NCBI GenBank assembly: GCA_017577485.1
Contig: PKRI01000008.1
Coordinates: 1-60,235 of the forward strand
Length of the DNA: 60,235 bases
Origin: Bacillota bacterium
GTDB taxonomy: Bacteria > Bacillota > Sulfobacillia > Thermaerobacterales > RSA17
Reading direction: 5' to 3'
In this document: one piece after another, positions 7,967 to 15,637 of the stretch
Numbering within the stretch: the stretch's first letter is position 1
How the letters are laid out: each line of letters begins with the position of its first letter
Made by a program: the position numbers and the translations under genes
Notes under the pieces: model-generated
Told to the model about the DNA's origin: nothing
Database searches by the model: none
The model's input: only the letters and a program-made list of their open reading frames with translations

Positions 7967-8527
7967 ATGGACGCCACCACCGGGAAGCCCGGGAACGGCG
8001 GGCGGCCGCCGTCCCACCGGCGCCCGTCGTGGGATGAGTACTTCCTGGGGCTGGCCGACGCCGTGGCCGCCCGGTCCACCTGCACCCGACGGGCCGTGGG
8101 CGCCGTCATCGTCCGCGACCGGCGCATCCTGGCAACCGGCTACAACGGCAGCCCGCCCGGGTTTCCCCACTGCCTGGACGTGGGCTGCCTGATGGTGGAC
8201 GGCCACTGCGTCCGCACCGTCCACGCCGAGATGAACGCGGTGGTCCAGGCGGCGCTGCACGGCGTCAGCATCAAGGGCGCCACGGTTTACTGCACGTCGT
8301 TCCCCTGCCTGCACTGCGCCAAGGTGCTGATCGGCGCCGGGGTGGAGCGGGTGGTGTACCGAGACCCCTACCACGACCCCATCGCGGAGGAGTTCTTCGC
8401 CCAGGCGGGCGTGAAGGTGGAGCGGCTGCAGCCGGCCGGCGCCGCTCCTGGGCAGCCGGCCGCGGGCGCCGGTGCGTCGGGACAGGCGCCGGAGGCCGCC
8501 GGCGACGGTGCCGGGCATGCGGACTGA
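7967..8527 (+). CDS. dCMP deaminase family protein (ComEB-like)
   Basis: 186 aa, zinc-dependent cytidine/deoxycytidylate deaminase fold. 'RPSWDEYFLGLADAVAARSTC' is the usual N terminus of dCMP deaminases. The zinc/catalytic motifs are 'HAEMNAV' (His ligand and catalytic Glu) and 'PCLHCAKVL' (two Cys ligands); 'ATGYNGSPPGFPHC' is the family's substrate loop. The expected reaction is dCMP to dUMP, feeding thymidylate synthesis. The last ~35 residues are an Ala/Gly-rich tail outside the domain. The ATG at 7967 has GAGGGG upstream. The stop overlaps an ATG at 8527 that I do not think is the next start. Confidence 0.88.
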   Translation: MDATTGKPGNGGRPPSHRRPSWDEYFLGLADAVAARSTCTRRAVGAVIVRDRRILATGYNGSPPGFPHCLDVGCLMVDGHCVRTVHAEMNAVVQAALHGVSIKGATVYCTSFPCLHCAKVLIGAGVERVVYRDPYHDPIAEEFFAQAGVKVERLQPAGAAPGQPAAGAGASGQAPEAAGDGAGHAD

Positions 8528-8551
8528 TGCGGTTCCGGGCGTTCGATGTGG

Positions 8552-8557
8552 TACGAT
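8552..8557 (+). promoter_or_regulatory. possible -10 box for the Fe-S carrier gene
   Basis: TACGAT lies 36 bases upstream of the preferred start of the next gene, just past the deaminase stop. No convincing -35 hexamer lies 16-18 bases upstream, so this is a weak call; read-through from upstream is also possible. Confidence 0.3.
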
Positions 8558-8592
8558 GGATGGGACCCCAGGCGGTGAAGGAGGTGCCGGGT

Positions 8593-8970
8593 GTGATCAC
8601 GCTGACGCCTGAGGCGGGCGCGAAGATCCGTGCCTTGCTGCTGGAGCGCAACAAGGATCCCGAGGCCACCGGCCTGCGCGTCTTCGTCCAGGAGGGCGGC
8701 TGCAGCGGCTACGCGTACGGCCTGAAGTTCGAGTCCAACCCCGGCGAGAACGACCGCGTCATCGAACAGCACGGGGTCAAGGTGATCATCGATCCGGTCA
8801 GCGCCATGTTCCTGGAGGGCGCCCGGATCGATTACGTGGAGAACCTGATGGGGGGCGGCTTCACCATCCAGAACCCCAACGCCTCCCAGACCTGCGGCTG
8901 CGGCCAGTCCTTCAAGACGCCCAAGGGGCAGGGACGTCCCCAGCCCTGCGACGACGGCGACACGGCCTGA
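8593..8970 (+). CDS. A-type iron-sulfur cluster carrier (ErpA/IscA/HesB family)
   Basis: 125 aa. 'ITLTPEAGAKIRALL', 'LRVFVQEGGCSGYAYGLKFE', 'IIDPVSAMFLEGARIDYVENLMGGGFTIQNPNASQTCGCG' are the signature segments. The three cluster-binding cysteines are present, one in GGCSG and two in the C-terminal CGCG. These proteins deliver Fe-S clusters to apo-enzymes in the cytoplasm. The GTG at 8593 was chosen because AAGGAGG sits about 8 bases upstream; an ATG at 8527 would add 22 residues foreign to the family. The charged C-terminal tail beyond the CGCG motif is longer than usual. A strong hairpin follows. Confidence 0.92.
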   Translation: MITLTPEAGAKIRALLLERNKDPEATGLRVFVQEGGCSGYAYGLKFESNPGENDRVIEQHGVKVIIDPVSAMFLEGARIDYVENLMGGGFTIQNPNASQTCGCGQSFKTPKGQGRPQPCDDGDTA

Positions 8971-9018
8971 GCGGCCGGCAGCGGCGCGGGCACGGCCAAC
9001 GCGCGTAGGGGAATACCG

Positions 9019-9051
9019 AAGCGGCGCCCGGAGGGGCGCCGCTTCCTTCTT
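9019..9051. terminator. bidirectional terminator between the Fe-S carrier gene and ilvE
   Basis: AAGCGGCGCCC (9019-9029) pairs perfectly with GGGCGCCGCTT (9034-9044), loop 4 nt, followed by CCTTCTT. It lies between two convergent genes, and the AA/TT ends let it serve both strands. Confidence 0.75.
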
Positions 9052-9091
9052 GACTGCGGGTTGCCGGCCGGTGCCGGCTCTGAATCGGCTC

Positions 9092-10045
9092 TCAGGAATT
9101 GGCCGCGGCGGGCATGGACGCGAACACCGGCGTCACCCAGGACCGGTACCGGGCATCGCGGCCGCGAGCGGCGGCTTCATAGGTCTCCCGGATGTGCCGG
9201 GTGATGGGGCCTTCGGCGCCGTCGCCGATGGGGCGGTGATCCACCTCGCCGACCGCCCGGATCTCCACGGCGGTCCCGGTCAGGAAGAGCTCGTCGGCGG
9301 TGTAAAGCTCCGTACGGTCGATCTTGCGCTCCTCTACCGCATAACCCAGGTCCCGTGCCAGCTCGATGACGGTGTTGCGGGTGATGCCCTCCAGGATGGC
9401 GTCGGTGACCGGCGGCGTGACCAGACGGCCGCGCTTGACCATGAACAGGTTGCACGATGCTCCTTCGGACACGTGACCGTCGGCGGTCAGCAGGATGGCC
9501 TCGTCGAAGCCGTTGATCTTGGCGTCGTCGGACGCGAGGCACGAGTTGATGTAGGCGCCCGTCACCTTGGCCCGGACCGGCAGGGCGTTGTCGTCGGGGC
9601 GGATCCAGGACGAGATGCAGCAGCGCAGGGGCCGCTCGGCGGTGTGGTAGTGGCCCAGGGGCACGCAGTAAATGGCGAAGGCGTCGGCCACCCCGGTCAG
9701 GCCCAGGCCCAGCCCCAGCCCGGCCTTGTAGGCCAGGGGCCGGATGTAGAGATCCGTCTTGAGGTTGGCCTGGCGGAGCAGGTCCAGGGTCGCCTGGCCC
9801 ATCTCCTCCGGCGTCAGGCCGGGGTTGATGCGGAGGATCCGGCAGGAATGGGCCATCCGCTGATAGTGCTCCGCCATCTTGAGCACGTAGAGTTCGTCCT
9901 CGGACTGGTTGTAATAGGCCCGGATCCCCTCAAAACAGCCGGTACCATAGTGGAGGGCGTGGGTGGCCAGCGAAACGCGGGCCTCGGCCAGCGGCATGAC
10001 CTGGCCGTCCATCCACGCAAACCCTTCAACGGCGACCTGGGGCAT
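9092..10045 (-). CDS. ilvE: branched-chain amino acid aminotransferase
   Basis: 317 aa, class IV PLP aminotransferase that makes Leu, Ile and Val from their 2-oxo acids with glutamate. 'HALHYGTGCFEGIRAY' and 'YIRPLAYKAGLGLG' are typical of IlvE, and the PLP lysine is Lys160 in 'VRAKVTGAYINSCLAS'. 'GFDEAILLTADGHVSEGASCNLFMV' and 'LFLTGTAVEI' complete the family pattern. The product starts at an ATG with GGGAG upstream. It is a stand-alone minus-strand gene with its 3' end facing the terminator at 9019; a 15-bp perfect palindrome lies about 60 bases upstream of its start. Confidence 0.95.
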   Translation of the reverse strand: MPQVAVEGFAWMDGQVMPLAEARVSLATHALHYGTGCFEGIRAYYNQSEDELYVLKMAEHYQRMAHSCRILRINPGLTPEEMGQATLDLLRQANLKTDLYIRPLAYKAGLGLGLGLTGVADAFAIYCVPLGHYHTAERPLRCCISSWIRPDDNALPVRAKVTGAYINSCLASDDAKINGFDEAILLTADGHVSEGASCNLFMVKRGRLVTPPVTDAILEGITRNTVIELARDLGYAVEERKIDRTELYTADELFLTGTAVEIRAVGEVDHRPIGDGAEGPITRHIRETYEAAARGRDARYRSWVTPVFASMPAAANS

Positions 10046-10103
10046 GACTGGATTCTCCCTTTCCTGGGTGTCCTGGATAATAAACGGGCTCCTTCGACGC
10101 CGA

Positions 10104-10118
10104 GAAGGACAGTCCTTC
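10104..10118. promoter_or_regulatory. perfect 15-bp palindrome upstream of ilvE
   Basis: GAAGGAC-A-GTCCTTC reads the same on both strands. It lies 59-73 bases upstream of the ilvE start, where an operator would be expected. No sigma-A hexamers are clear next to it and I cannot name a regulator. Confidence 0.35.
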
Positions 10119-10183
10119 CCGATACCGGCAAGATTGTCGCCCGCCGCGCCACAGCGCCGGTTTCGCGCGGGTGGAGCGTCCCC

Positions 10184-10435
10184 TCAGCCGTCCAGCCGGA
10201 GGACTTCCCGCAGGCGCTCGGCGTCGAAGCCGACGATGACCTGGTCGCCCACGATGACGGTGGGCGTGGCCAGGGCGCCCAACCGGCGCAGGTCCGCCAG
10301 GGCCGACGGGTCCTGCCGGATGTCTCGCTCCACGAAGTCGACCCCGTGGGACGCCAGGAACTCCTTGACCGCGGCGCAAGGCCCGCAGCCGGGCTGGGTG
10401 TAGACCACCACTTCCGCGCTGGCGCCGTCCTGCAC
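10184..10435 (-). CDS. glutaredoxin-like thiol oxidoreductase (NrdH/Grx type)
   Basis: 83 aa with the start chosen here. 'EVVVYTQPGCGPCAAVKEFLASHGVDFVERDI' contains the redox motif Cys17-Gly-Pro-Cys20 of a small glutaredoxin; 'LATPTVIVGDQVIVGFD' has the cis-proline (TP) and glutathione-site glycine region. It should reduce disulfides in the cytoplasm. The GTG at 10435 has AAGGAG 9 bases upstream; the reading frame extends to 10546 but the extra 37 residues are Arg/Pro/Gly-rich. Same strand as the DUF72 gene and ilvE, but separate from both. Confidence 0.8.
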   Translation of the reverse strand: MQDGASAEVVVYTQPGCGPCAAVKEFLASHGVDFVERDIRQDPSALADLRRLGALATPTVIVGDQVIVGFDAERLREVLRLDG

Positions 10436-10576
10436 GGTCAACCGCTCCTTCCCGGAGGGCCGGCGGGGTGCGGCGGGTTCCACCGGGGCGTGCCCGCCCG
10501 CGCCCTTGCGGGCCGCCGGCCTGCCGTCAAGCACATTGTGCCCCACGGCACCGGGATGCCAAATCGCGGTGGGACC

Positions 10577-11440
10577 TCAGCCCTCGTCCGGAGGCAGCAG
10601 GCCCTGCTGCTCCGGAAGGGGGTCTCGCAGGTCCAGGCCCAGAAGGCGGCCCATCTGGTAGGCGTTGCGGACGGCGTAGTTGGCGAAGTTGTTGTTCATC
10701 AGCACGTGGACCTCGTCGGCGGTTTCGGCCAGCTGGTGGATGACGGGCACCCATTCGCGGAGTTCGTCTTCGCTGTAGAGGTAGTTGAACCGCTCGCCGC
10801 TGTGGGCGGTCCGGGCGTACCACATCTTCTCGTTGCGGCCGTGGAACCGGAAGATGACCAGCTGCCGGTGGGTCACCGCCGGCACCGGCGGCACGCAGCC
10901 GCTGCCCACCTGGGGCTCGTCGCAGATCACGTGGACGAACTGGTGGGCCTCCAGGAAGCGCAGCGTCGCCTCGGTGCGGGACCGGTCCACGAACCACGAG
11001 CGGTGGCGGAACTCCACCGACACCAGGTAGCCTTCCATCTCCTCGCGCACCGTTTCCAGGTAGGCCACGCTCTCGCGGGAGCAGGTGAACCAGGGCGGGA
11101 ACTGGAAGTGCACGGCCCGCAACTTGCCCGACTGCCGCAGCGGCTCCAGGCTGTGGCGGAAGCGGGCGAAGATCTCCTCCAGGGGCAGGTTGGTGCGGTC
11201 CCGCTGCGAGCGCTCATGGCGGGTCATCGCCTTGTGGGCCTTGACGTTGAACACGAAGCCGGGCGGGGAGCGGTCGGCCCAGGCCTGGAAGTTGCGGGCG
11301 GGCATCAGGTGGTAGTAGGTGGCGTCCACCTCCACCAGCGAGAAGAAGCGGGCGTAGTAGGCCAGGCGGTCCGCCGGCTTCAGGCCCCGCGGGTAGAAGG
11401 GCGCGTGGTCGGCCCAGGCACAGGTGCCGACGCGGATCAT
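10577..11440 (-). CDS. DUF72 family protein (YecE-like)
   Basis: 287 aa, full length for the family, a TIM-barrel protein of unknown biochemical function. It starts 'IRVGTCAWAD..PFYPRGL...DRLAYYARFFSLVEVDATYY', the DUF72 hallmark, and continues with 'FVFNVKAHKAMTRH', 'VHFQFPPWF', 'VEFRHRSW', 'FRFHGRNEKMWY' and 'VHVLMNNNFANYAVRNA', the last matching the family's end (phospho-binding-like NN segment). The ATG at 11440 has a GGGGGAG sequence upstream. It diverges from the HD-domain gene with about 50 bases between starts. Confidence 0.88.
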   Translation of the reverse strand: MIRVGTCAWADHAPFYPRGLKPADRLAYYARFFSLVEVDATYYHLMPARNFQAWADRSPPGFVFNVKAHKAMTRHERSQRDRTNLPLEEIFARFRHSLEPLRQSGKLRAVHFQFPPWFTCSRESVAYLETVREEMEGYLVSVEFRHRSWFVDRSRTEATLRFLEAHQFVHVICDEPQVGSGCVPPVPAVTHRQLVIFRFHGRNEKMWYARTAHSGERFNYLYSEDELREWVPVIHQLAETADEVHVLMNNNFANYAVRNAYQMGRLLGLDLRDPLPEQQGLLPPDEG

Positions 11441-11491
11441 CGGCGATCGCTCCCCCGCTCGTGGTATGCTCAGGATCGGGAGGGTTGGCCG

Positions 11492-12073
11492 TTGGAACCT
11501 ACGCGAGAACAGGCCTGGGCCCTTCTCAACGAGTTCACCACGTCGCCCAGCCTGATCAAACACGCCCTGGCCGTCGAAGCATCCATGCGCTACTACGCCC
11601 GCAAGTTCGGCGAGGACGAGGAACGCTGGGGCATCGTGGGCCTGATCCACGACTTCGATTACGAGAAGTATCCCAGCCTCGACGACCATCCTTTCCGAGG
11701 CGCCGAGATCCTGCGGGAGCGGGGCTGGCCCGAGGACATCATCCGGGCCGTGCTGGGCCACGGCAACCACACCGGCGTGCCTCGGGACACGCTGATGGCG
11801 CGGACCTTGTTCGCCGTTGACGAGTTGAGCGGTTTCGTGACCGCGGTGGCCCTGGTCCGCGAGAGCAAGAGCATCTTCGACGTGAAGGTCAGTTCGGTCA
11901 AGAAGAAGCTCAAGGACAAGGCCTTCGCCCGCGGCGTCAGCCGCGAGGACGTCTACCGCGGCGTCGAAGAACTGGGCATACCCCTGGACGAGCACATCGC
12001 CAACGTGATCGCGGCGCTGCAGGAAGCGGCCGCCGTGCTGGAACTGGACGGGCGCCTGTCCGCCGGCGCCTGA
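11492..12073 (+). CDS. HD-domain (HDIG-type) metal-dependent phosphohydrolase
   Basis: 193 aa. 'SPSLIKHALAVEASMRYYARKFGEDEERWGIVGLIHDFDYEKYPS' carries the first His and the HD pair of the HD fold. 'DDHPFRGAEILRERGWPEDIIRAVLGHGNHTG' supplies the next metal ligands. 'ARTLFAVDELSGFVTAVALVR' has the final Asp. Stand-alone HDIG proteins of this type are common in Firmicutes; the substrate is unknown. The TTG at 11492 has GGGAGGG 8 bases upstream. The in-frame region upstream of it overlaps opposite-strand genes and is not coding. Confidence 0.85.
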   Translation: MEPTREQAWALLNEFTTSPSLIKHALAVEASMRYYARKFGEDEERWGIVGLIHDFDYEKYPSLDDHPFRGAEILRERGWPEDIIRAVLGHGNHTGVPRDTLMARTLFAVDELSGFVTAVALVRESKSIFDVKVSSVKKKLKDKAFARGVSREDVYRGVEELGIPLDEHIANVIAALQEAAAVLELDGRLSAGA

Positions 12074-12113
12074 GGGCGGCGCCGCGGCGGCCCCGGCAGG
12101 CGAGGTGGTCCCC

Positions 12114-12920
12114 GTGCGCCTGGTGTCCCTGGCGCCCAGCAACACCGAGATCGTCCACGCCCTGGGGCTGGACGACTGGCTGGTGGGCGTCGACGACTGG
12201 TCCGACTACCCGCCCGAAACGGTGGAACTGCTGCCGCGGTTGGGTCCCGAACTGCAGATCGACCTGGACAAGGTCGAGGCCCTGAAGCCGGACCTGGTGC
12301 TGGCCTCCCTGAGCGTCCCCGGCATGGAGCGGGTGGTGGAGGGCCTGGCCGCCCGGGGCCTGCCCCACGTGGCCCTCAACCCGCTGAGCCTGGAGGATGT
12401 CTACGCCGACATCCTCCAGGTGGGACGGCTGGCGGGGGTGCCGGACCGGGCCCAGGCGGTGGTGGAAGACCTGCGGGCCCGCGCCCAAGAGATCCGGGCT
12501 TCGGTGGAGGAGGCGGCCGGCCCAGGGGCGCGGCCGCTGGACGTCTACCTGGAGTGGTGGCCCAAGCCGCTGATCACGCCGGGCCGGCGGTCGTGGGTGA
12601 ATGATCAGCTGGACCTGGCCGGCGGCCGCAACGTGTTTGCCGACATCGACGCGCCGTCGCGGCCCGTCAGCGACGACGACGTGTTCGCCCGGGATCCCGA
12701 CGTCATCCTCCTGTGCTGGCAGGGGTCCCTGGAGAAGGTCATGGACGCCGGGCGGGTCCGCTCCCGGCCCGGGTGGGCGGAGCGGTTGCGCGCGGTCCGG
12801 GAAGACCGTATCTTCGTGCTGCCGGAGGAGTTGTTCGGCCGGCCCGGGCCGCGCCTGATCGAGGGCGCCGCGCTGCTGGCCCGGATCTTGAGCGGCGAGC
12901 GCCGATCCCTCGGCCGCTAG
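12114..12920 (+). CDS. BtuF/cobalamin-type periplasmic binding protein without export signal
   Basis: 268 aa. 'RLVSLAPSNTEIVHALGLDDWLVGVDDWSDYPPE' and 'DLDKVEALKPDLVLAS' are the entry segments of class III (BtuF/FhuD, Peripla_BP_2) binding proteins; 'DQLDLAGGRNVFADI' and 'RPGWAERLRAVREDRIFVLP' complete the second lobe. Family members bind vitamin B12 or siderophores at the cell surface. Here there is no signal peptide or lipobox and no permease or ATPase nearby, so the protein appears cytoplasmic. The GTG at 12114 has GCGAGGTGG upstream; GTG 12105 is an alternative. apt follows 17 bases after the stop. Confidence 0.75.
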   Translation: MRLVSLAPSNTEIVHALGLDDWLVGVDDWSDYPPETVELLPRLGPELQIDLDKVEALKPDLVLASLSVPGMERVVEGLAARGLPHVALNPLSLEDVYADILQVGRLAGVPDRAQAVVEDLRARAQEIRASVEEAAGPGARPLDVYLEWWPKPLITPGRRSWVNDQLDLAGGRNVFADIDAPSRPVSDDDVFARDPDVILLCWQGSLEKVMDAGRVRSRPGWAERLRAVREDRIFVLPEELFGRPGPRLIEGAALLARILSGERRSLGR

Positions 12921-12937
12921 GAACGGAGGCAGCGTGG

Positions 12938-13459
12938 GTGCAAGAACTGGCCCGGTACATCCGCACCATTCCCGATTTCCCCGTGGAGGGCATCCTCTTC
13001 CGCGACATCACGCCGCTGCTGGCGGAACCGGAGGCGCTGCAGCGGGCGGCCCGGGAACTGGCCGAGCCCTTCCGCGACGCGGGGGTCACCCACGTGGTGG
13101 GGGTGGAGGCCCGCGGCTTCATCGTCGGCGCGCTGGTGGCCGCGCAATTGGATGCGGGCTTCGTGCCGGTGCGCAAGCGGGGCCGCCTGCCCTACCGCAC
13201 CATTTCCCGGGCGTACCAGCTGGAATACGGCGAGGCGGTGTTGGAGATCCACGAGGACGCCTTCGCCAACCGGGACGTCGCCCGGGCCCTCTTCGTGGAC
13301 GACGTGCTGGCCACGGGCGGCACCGCCGCCGCCAGCATGGACCTCACCCGCCGCGCCGGCGCCACCGTGGTGGGCGCCTCCTTTCTGATCGAGTTGACGG
13401 ACCTGGGGGGCCGCGCCCGCATCGACGACGTCCAGGTGCACGCGTTGATCCGGTTCTGA
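12938..13459 (+). CDS. apt: adenine phosphoribosyltransferase
   Basis: 173 aa, the usual length. It salvages adenine with PRPP to AMP. 'YIRTIPDFPVEGILFRDITPLL' is the Apt N terminus, 'GVEARGFIVGALVAAQL' and 'FVPVRKRGRLPYRT' follow, and the PRPP loop is 'ALFVDDVLATGGTAAAS' (nt ~13290-13340). The GTG at 12938 has GGAGG 8 bases upstream. It probably shares a transcript with the binding-protein gene before it. It converges with the PLP decarboxylase gene 18 bases downstream. Confidence 0.95.
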   Translation: MQELARYIRTIPDFPVEGILFRDITPLLAEPEALQRAARELAEPFRDAGVTHVVGVEARGFIVGALVAAQLDAGFVPVRKRGRLPYRTISRAYQLEYGEAVLEIHEDAFANRDVARALFVDDVLATGGTAAASMDLTRRAGATVVGASFLIELTDLGGRARIDDVQVHALIRF

Positions 13460-13477
13460 GGACCCTCTTAAAGCCTC

Positions 13478-15058
13478 TTAGAGCCCCGCGTCCCGGCGGG
13501 CCGCCGGCAGCGCTTCCGCCACCGCCTGCCAGAGGGCGTCGATGTGGCGCTGCCCGGTGCGCAGGTTGCCCACCGACACCCGCAGCGTGTAGAGCCCGTC
13601 AACCACGGTGTGGGACAGGAACCGCTCCCGCGAGGCGTTGATGCGCTCCAGCAGCGCCGCGTTGAGGCGGTTGAGCGCGTCGACGTCCGCCGCGGCCACC
13701 GGCGCCGCAACCGCCGCGCCCGCCGTACCGGAGGCCGCGCCTGCCGCAGCCGCCGCGCCCGCCGGCGTCCCGGCGCCGCCCCGCCAGTCCGCCGGCACCG
13801 CCCGGAAGCACACCAGCGGGTACGGCGACCGGCCCACCCGCTGGAAATCCGGGTGCGCGTCCACCCGCTGGGCCAGGGAGCGGGCCAGGGCGATCTGGGT
13901 TTCCATACGCGCCCGCAGGCCCTGCACCCCGAAGGACCGGATGATCCACCACAGTTTCAGGGCCCGGAACTGGCGCCCCAGCTGCAGGCTGAAGTCCATG
14001 TAATCCACCGTGCCGTCCTCGCGGTTGGTGCGCAGGTACTCGGGCACCAGGCTGAAGGCGTTCACCAGCGCCCCGCGGCGGCGGCAGTAGAGCACCGTGG
14101 CCTCCAGCGGCGTGAACAGCGTCTTGTGGGGGTTGACCACGATGGAGTCGGCCGCCTCGAAGGTGCCCACTTCCCGGCGCACCGACGGCACCAGGTTGTA
14201 GAAGCCGCCGTAGGCGGCGTCCAGGTGCAGCCACATGCCGTAGCGCCGGCAGACGGCGGCCACGTCGTCCAGCGGGTCCACGGCGCCGGTGGAGGTGGTG
14301 CCGGCCACGGCCACCACGGCCAGGGGCCGGTAACCCCGCTCCACATCGGCGCGGACCGCCTCCTCCAGCAGGTCCACCCGCACCCGGAACTCCTCGTCGC
14401 CCGGGATCTTCACCAGGTTGTCCAGGCCCAGGCCCAGGGCGATGACCGCCTTGTCGATGGAACTGTGGGCGTGCTCGGTGGCGTAGACCCGCAGCACCGG
14501 CAGCGTGCGGCCCGTCATGCCCCGCTGCCGGATGTCCAGCCCGGCGGCCTCGCGGGCTGCGGCCAGGGCGTAGAACGTGGCCAGCGAGGCCCCGTTGACC
14601 AGCACGCCGTCGGCGTCCACCTCATACCCGCACAGCTGGGCCAGCCAGCGCAGCACCACCTGCTCCAGGGCGCTGGCGGCCGGCGAACTCTTCCACAACA
14701 TGGCGTTGACGTTCAGGGCCGCGGTCAGCAGTTCGGCCAGGATGCCCGGCGCCGCGGCGTTGGTGGCGAAATAGGCGAAGAAGTTCGGGTGGTTCCAGTG
14801 GGTCAGGTGGGGGATCACCCGCTCCTCGGTGTCCCGCAGGATGCGCTGGAAGGGCTCGGGTTCCTGGGGCAGGGGCGCGTCCAGCAGGTCCCGCAGGGTG
14901 GCGGCGTCGGCGCCGGTGGACACGGGCACCTGGTCGATCCGCTCGAAGTGGCGCCGGATCAGCCGCAGGACCTCGGCGCCGGCGGCTTCCAGGTCCGCCG
15001 GCGGCCAGTCGCCCGTCAGGTCCTGCGCGGGGACGCCGGTCGTCTCCGGTGTGTTCAC
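13478..15058 (-). CDS. PLP-dependent decarboxylase (aromatic-L-amino-acid decarboxylase family)
   Basis: 526 aa, group II PLP decarboxylase fold. Supporting segments: 'ERVIPHLTHWNHPNFFAYF', 'NVNAMLWKSSPAASALEQVVLRWLAQLCGYEVDADGVLVNGASLATFYALAAARE', 'VYATEHAHSSIDKAVIALGLG', 'VAGTTSTGAVDPLDDVAAVCRRYGMWLHLDAAYGG', and the PLP lysine in 'SIVVNPHKTLFTPLE'. This matches tyrosine/tryptophan/DOPA decarboxylases; the substrate cannot be assigned. An Ala/Gly-rich linker (nt ~13680-13785) interrupts the small C-terminal domain. The GTG at 15058 has GTGAGGTGA upstream; the longer open frame beyond it overlaps the next plus-strand gene. Confidence 0.88.
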   Translation of the reverse strand: MNTPETTGVPAQDLTGDWPPADLEAAGAEVLRLIRRHFERIDQVPVSTGADAATLRDLLDAPLPQEPEPFQRILRDTEERVIPHLTHWNHPNFFAYFATNAAAPGILAELLTAALNVNAMLWKSSPAASALEQVVLRWLAQLCGYEVDADGVLVNGASLATFYALAAAREAAGLDIRQRGMTGRTLPVLRVYATEHAHSSIDKAVIALGLGLDNLVKIPGDEEFRVRVDLLEEAVRADVERGYRPLAVVAVAGTTSTGAVDPLDDVAAVCRRYGMWLHLDAAYGGFYNLVPSVRREVGTFEAADSIVVNPHKTLFTPLEATVLYCRRRGALVNAFSLVPEYLRTNREDGTVDYMDFSLQLGRQFRALKLWWIIRSFGVQGLRARMETQIALARSLAQRVDAHPDFQRVGRSPYPLVCFRAVPADWRGGAGTPAGAAAAAGAASGTAGAAVAAPVAAADVDALNRLNAALLERINASRERFLSHTVVDGLYTLRVSVGNLRTGQRHIDALWQAVAEALPAARRDAGL

Positions 15059-15160
15059 GGCAGTCACCTCACGGTGCCTGGGTTCGCCGCCTGCCGGGGT
15101 GTCCCTGTGGTATCCTGGTATCGACGCGTCAGTTTCCATCGCGGTATGGAGGGATACGCC

Positions 15161-15637
15161 ATGGCTTCCGCCACCGCTGCCGGCCGCGGCGCCGCCCTGC
15201 GGGCCATCCCGCGGCAGGACTTCGAGCGCGAGGTGCTGGGCGCCGAGGGTCCCGTGCTGGTCGAACTGCACCGCCGCGGCCAGGATTATCCCCACGTGAT
15301 CCAGGGGATCCAGGAGGTCCTGCGCGAGATGGGCCAGCAACTGCCGCTGGTGCGGATCGACGTGGACGAGTACCAGGACCTGCTGGACCAGTACCGCCGC
15401 GACAAGGGCTACAAGGCGTACGACCTGGACCACCTGCCTGCGGTGGCCCTGTTCCGGGACGGGCGCCTGATCACCACCTACAACCCGACCTTCTCCAGCC
15501 GTGAGCGCGACATCCAGTACCTGGACGTGCGCCGCCAGTTCCGCCGCTTCATCGACAAGTTCATCAACTACGACCCGGAGAAGTTGACCTTCAACCACGG
15601 CAGGCCGGGCGGCGCTAAGCAGGGCGACGAAGGTTGA
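15161..15637 (+). CDS. thioredoxin-fold protein lacking a CXXC motif
   Basis: 158 aa. 'FEREVLGAEGPVLVELHRRGQDYPHVIQGIQEVLREMGQQLPLVRIDVDEYQDLLDQYRRDKGYKAYDLDHLPAVALFRDGRLITTYN' follows thioredoxin order (beta-strand 'VLVEL', 'LVRIDVDE', cis-proline 'LPAVALFRDGR'). No cysteine occurs anywhere, so it cannot be a disulfide reductase. The Arg/Asp/Tyr-rich C terminus ('RERDIQYLDVRRQFRRFIDKFINYDPEKL') is outside the core fold. The ATG at 15161 has GGAGGG 7 bases upstream. The stop overlaps the next start as TTGA. Confidence 0.6.
   Translation: MASATAAGRGAALRAIPRQDFEREVLGAEGPVLVELHRRGQDYPHVIQGIQEVLREMGQQLPLVRIDVDEYQDLLDQYRRDKGYKAYDLDHLPAVALFRDGRLITTYNPTFSSRERDIQYLDVRRQFRRFIDKFINYDPEKLTFNHGRPGGAKQGDEG

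Noticed and set aside
9050..12073. A 1007-codon plus-strand open frame spanning ilvE, glutaredoxin and DUF72 genes
   Set aside because: All but its last part is the antisense shadow of three clear minus-strand genes; only the HD-domain protein from 11492 is real.
13544..15160. Long plus-strand open frame opposite the PLP decarboxylase
   Set aside because: Its sequence is His/Gln/Val/Gly shadow of the decarboxylase codons; real coding begins at 15161.
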